Source of the DNA: Anaerolineae bacterium
GTDB taxonomy: Bacteria; Chloroflexota; Anaerolineae; B4-G1
Length of the DNA: 7,731 nt
Direction: 5' to 3'
Assembly (NCBI GenBank): GCA_030612185.1
Contig: JAUWOI010000191.1
Span: 1-7,731, forward strand
In this document: positions 5,866 to 7,731 of the stretch, piece after piece
How the letters are laid out: each line of letters begins with the position of its first letter
Numbering within the stretch: the stretch's first letter is position 1
The notes under the pieces: generated by a model
Seen by the model: only the letters and a program-made list of their open reading frames with translations
Told to the model about the DNA's origin: nothing
Database searches by the model: none
Position numbers and translations under genes: made by a program

Positions 5866-6723
5866 TCACAGACTGCGCAAATAGGCAATGCTCTGTTGGG
5901 CCGACGTGTCGGCGTCTGGCAAAGGCATAAACTCGCCGGAGATGAAGCCCTGGTAGCCAGTGGCGAACAGGGCCTCCAAGATGGACTCGAAGTCAAGATG
6001 CCCTGCGCCGGGATACCAGCGGTTGGAATCGGCCACGTGAAAGTGAAAGATGCGGTCGCCGCAGGCGCGGACACTGTCCTCAAGCACCGCATCCTCGATG
6101 TTCATGTGGAACGTGTCCAGCAACAGGCCAAAGTTGTCGGCGCCGACGCGCTCGATCAGTTCCAGTCCCTGGGCCACGTTGTTGACCAGCGTGGTCTCAT
6201 ACCGGTTGATGGGCTCCAGTGCCAGCCGTACACCGTGAGGCTGTGCCGCCGTGCAACACTGCCGCAACGCGTCCACCAGCCAGTCCATCGCCTGGGTCTG
6301 ATCTACACCCGGCTTGACGATGCCGCGTAGCAGGCCGATGATGATGACGGTTCGACCAGGCCTGTCCTGAGCGGAGCCGAAGGGCTCACCGCAGGCAGCC
6401 CCCATCCGCGCGGCAAAGGGGATGTGAGATTGAGTCCGCTCGATGGCGGCAGCGCGGATGGCCGGGTTGGGATCGGTGAAAGAGAGTCCCTCCTCTCCCC
6501 ATGCCTGCCCCGTGCCGATAGCCGGCACGACCAACCCGTGAGCCGACACGATACGCTCCAATTCGTCGCCGTCCACCAGTTTGGGATCGCGGATGGCGAG
6601 TTCGACGCCGTCGTAGCCCATGCTGGCGATCTTGGCGACGTTGGTTTCGAAATCACCTTTGAAGGCCACCGCTTCGAATTGGGCGGCCTGAGTGGAAAGA
6701 ACAATGCTGAGTTTCATTGGCAT
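5866..6723 (-). CDS. iolO: IolO-like sugar epimerase (5-keto-L-gluconate to D-tagaturonate), TIM barrel
   Basis: This 285-aa protein belongs to the xylose isomerase-like / D-tagatose 3-epimerase TIM-barrel family. Candidate metal ligands are E170 (LEPINRYE), D203 (LLDTFHMNIE), H229 (HFHVADSNRW) and E264 (ISGEF). The spacings of 33, 26 and 35 residues equal those of the known ligands of D-tagatose 3-epimerase (E152, D185, H211, E246). The N-terminal MKLS start, AFKGD, AIGTGQA, DTFHMNIE and HVADSNRWYPGAGH blocks match, from memory, T. maritima TM0416 (IolO), which epimerises 5-keto-L-gluconate to D-tagaturonate. The product would feed UxaE and UxaC encoded just downstream. Two starts are possible, ATG 6723 and ATG 6717 (MPMKLS), and neither has an obvious Shine-Dalgarno. 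The family start favours the second or both. Residues about 112-123 (GEPFGSAQDRPG) are encoded by a dispersed repeat inserted in frame before strand 4. Another ketose 3-epimerase activity is the alternative. Confidence 0.82.
   Translation of the reverse strand: MPMKLSIVLSTQAAQFEAVAFKGDFETNVAKIASMGYDGVELAIRDPKLVDGDELERIVSAHGLVVPAIGTGQAWGEEGLSFTDPNPAIRAAAIERTQSHIPFAARMGAACGEPFGSAQDRPGRTVIIIGLLRGIVKPGVDQTQAMDWLVDALRQCCTAAQPHGVRLALEPINRYETTLVNNVAQGLELIERVGADNFGLLLDTFHMNIEDAVLEDSVRACGDRIFHFHVADSNRWYPGAGHLDFESILEALFATGYQGFISGEFMPLPDADTSAQQSIAYLRSL
6361..6384. repeat. Dispersed CCTGAGC..GCCGAAGGG repeat inside iolO
   Basis: The plus strand reads CCTGTCCTGAGC, then GGA, then GCCGAAGGG. It matches the element at 1757-1779 inside the GHMP kinase gene apart from one base and the 2-3 base centre. 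It encodes about FGSAQDRP in the iolO frame, residues that the remembered TM0416 sequence lacks. I know this repeat type as frequent in Chloroflexota and some other genomes. Confidence 0.75.
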
Positions 6724-6761
6724 TCGGTTGTTTGAGTAGATGAATAGATGAGTAAACGGGC

Positions 6762-6797
6762 CAGAAACCGGGTTTTTTCCGGAAAACCCGGTTTCTG
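6762..6797. repeat. Perfect palindromic repeat (hairpin) between iolM and iolO
   Basis: Two perfect 15-nt arms (CAGAAACCGGGTTTT and its complement) flank a 6-nt centre, starting 11 nt after the iolM stop. On the transcript this would fold into a very stable stem-loop. No U-run follows on the minus strand, so it is not a standard intrinsic terminator. It may protect or attenuate the transcript. A near-identical copy lies inside uxaE (4322-4357), so it is a dispersed element and not a site specific to this gap. The rest of the 84-nt gap (6724-6761) is AT-rich with a loose AGATGAAT-like repetition. I see no clear promoter there. Confidence 0.85.
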
Positions 6798-6807
6798 TAA
6801 CCCAACT

Positions 6808-7731
6808 TTACATCCGGCAGGTGATCTTACATTCCTTCCGGTTCGTCTGTAACTCGATGATGTTTTCGGGCACCTCTTCCAGGCTGATCTTCTTAGTGCT
6901 CATGCGGGTCATGTCCATGCCACTGGCCATGCACTCAATCACTCTGGGGAACGTGCCGTGCCCGGAATGACCTTGTGAGCCGACGATGCGCGCCCGCCGC
7001 ACCTGCAGGACCTCGCCGGTGACCGGCATCTTGGCCTCTGCCCGGGCCGTCACGACGATCGTGCTGTTCAGCGTGCGGCCCTCCCAGATGACGCGCTCAA
7101 TGTCCGGATAAACGACCTCCGGCAATCCGGTCGCCTCCATGAAAAGATCGGCTCCCATACCAGCGGTGAGTTCCAGCACCCGGTCAGCAAAGTTTTCTTC
7201 GATAGGGTTGATGGCGTAGTCAGCGCCCATTGCCAGTGCCAACCTGGCACGATCTTCCTGTGGCTCAGAGATGATCACCTTCGAAGCCCCGGCCTTCTTG
7301 AGCACTGCACAGGCAGCGATCCCAATCGGCCCGCCGCCCAGGATGACGACCCGGTCACCCGGGCGGATGCCACCGCCCCGCTCGATCACGGCGTTGTAGG
7401 CCACGCTGGTGGGTTCCACCAGGCTGCCGGCCAGGAAGATGTCGTCCCCTTGATAAGCGTCAGCCAACGGCTCCAGGCTCCACAGAACCTTGGCCGGCAG
7501 GGCGACGTACTGCGCAAACGCGCCGTTGATGTTGAACCCGATTTCGTTCAGATTCTCGCAGTGGTTGGGGTAGCCGTCGGCGCAGGGCTTGCAGTATCCG
7601 CACCACAACATTTCTTCTGTGGTGACCCGTTCGCCCCCCTTGAAGGGCTTGTTCGTGTGTTTGTCCCGGGCATCCTTGCCGGCTTCCACGACGATGCCGG
7701 ATAGTTCGTGCCCCAGAATGCAGGGGAACCC
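6808..7731 (-). CDS. iolM: IolM-like zinc-dependent inositol-derivative dehydrogenase, N-terminus outside window
   Basis: The reading frame is open to the right edge, so the N-terminal part is missing; 307 residues are visible. It begins with GFPCILGHELSGIVVEAG, holding the GHE motif of medium-chain dehydrogenases (catalytic zinc region). Four structural-zinc cysteines follow at visible residues 44, 47, 50 and 58 (CGYCKPC..NHC), then LVEPTSVAYNA near 105. The Rossmann motif GGGPIG is at 132-137, with an acidic residue (E156) after the second strand that favours NAD(H). The block GSQGHSGHGTFPRV near the C-terminus and the long loop before the zinc cysteines match, from memory, Thermotoga maritima TM0412 (IolM). 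That enzyme oxidises 2-keto-myo-inositol, and its usual length of about 395 aa fits the missing start. The next gene resembles IolO of the same pathway, which supports the call. It could act on another polyol or ketose, so exact substrate is less certain than family. The frame ends in TAA at 6808-6810. Confidence 0.8.
   Translation of the reverse strand, partial: GFPCILGHELSGIVVEAGKDARDKHTNKPFKGGERVTTEEMLWCGYCKPCADGYPNHCENLNEIGFNINGAFAQYVALPAKVLWSLEPLADAYQGDDIFLAGSLVEPTSVAYNAVIERGGGIRPGDRVVILGGGPIGIAACAVLKKAGASKVIISEPQEDRARLALAMGADYAINPIEENFADRVLELTAGMGADLFMEATGLPEVVYPDIERVIWEGRTLNSTIVVTARAEAKMPVTGEVLQVRRARIVGSQGHSGHGTFPRVIECMASGMDMTRMSTKKISLEEVPENIIELQTNRKECKITCRM

Noticed and set aside
6762..6797. 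Intrinsic transcription terminator after iolM
   Set aside because: The stem is strong but no T-run follows on the transcribed side, and the same element occurs inside a coding region. It is better called a dispersed palindrome.
7450..7704. 84-aa open frame on the plus strand opposite iolM
   Set aside because: The minus-strand frame carries the zinc cysteines and GHE motif of the dehydrogenase. The plus-strand frame has no such features.

Overview
The window is a single, tightly packed cluster of seven genes, all on the minus strand and read from right to left. GC content is high. Several short dispersed repeats lie inside genes as well as between them. The repeat types (the CCTGAGC..GCCGAAGGG element, an AGAAACCGGGTTT palindrome and heptanucleotide runs) and the protein variants resemble what I know from Chloroflexota (Anaerolineae-like) genomes. 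That assignment is inference and only moderately sure.

Layout in transcription order: (1) 7731-6808, a zinc-dependent medium-chain dehydrogenase of the IolM (2-keto-myo-inositol/scyllo-inosose dehydrogenase) type, cut by the window edge; (2) 6723-5866, a TIM-barrel epimerase of the IolO (5-keto-L-gluconate epimerase) type; (3) 5811-4384, uronate isomerase UxaC; (4) 4394-2823, tagaturonate/fructuronate epimerase UxaE; (5) 2808-1906, a GalU-like UTP:sugar-1-phosphate uridylyltransferase; (6) 1916-873, a GHMP kinase with glucuronokinase-like motifs; (7) 873-40, an SDR-type fructuronate reductase (D-mannonate oxidoreductase). Gene junctions are 84 nt, 54 nt, an 11-nt overlap, 14 nt, an 11-nt overlap and a 1-nt TAATG overlap. 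This supports one polycistronic unit with translational coupling. No stretch of 300 bases lacks a gene, and I see no RNA genes, CRISPR array or insertion sequence. A possible convergent gene end on the plus strand lies at the extreme left edge.

Together the genes describe a network around keto-hexuronates. In the Thermotoga inositol pathway, IolM and IolO belong to the route from inositol to D-tagaturonate. UxaE interconverts D-tagaturonate and D-fructuronate. UxaC connects these to D-galacturonate and D-glucuronate. The SDR drains D-fructuronate to D-mannonate for catabolism. The unusual part is the kinase plus uridylyltransferase pair. If the kinase acts on glucuronate (or galacturonate), the pair would activate the free uronic acid to UDP-uronate. 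The operon would then join inositol/uronate breakdown to nucleotide-sugar synthesis, functionally like the plant inositol-oxygenation salvage route but reached through keto-uronate isomerases instead of MIOX. This is inference from gene content and motifs. It is the main candidate here for something undescribed.
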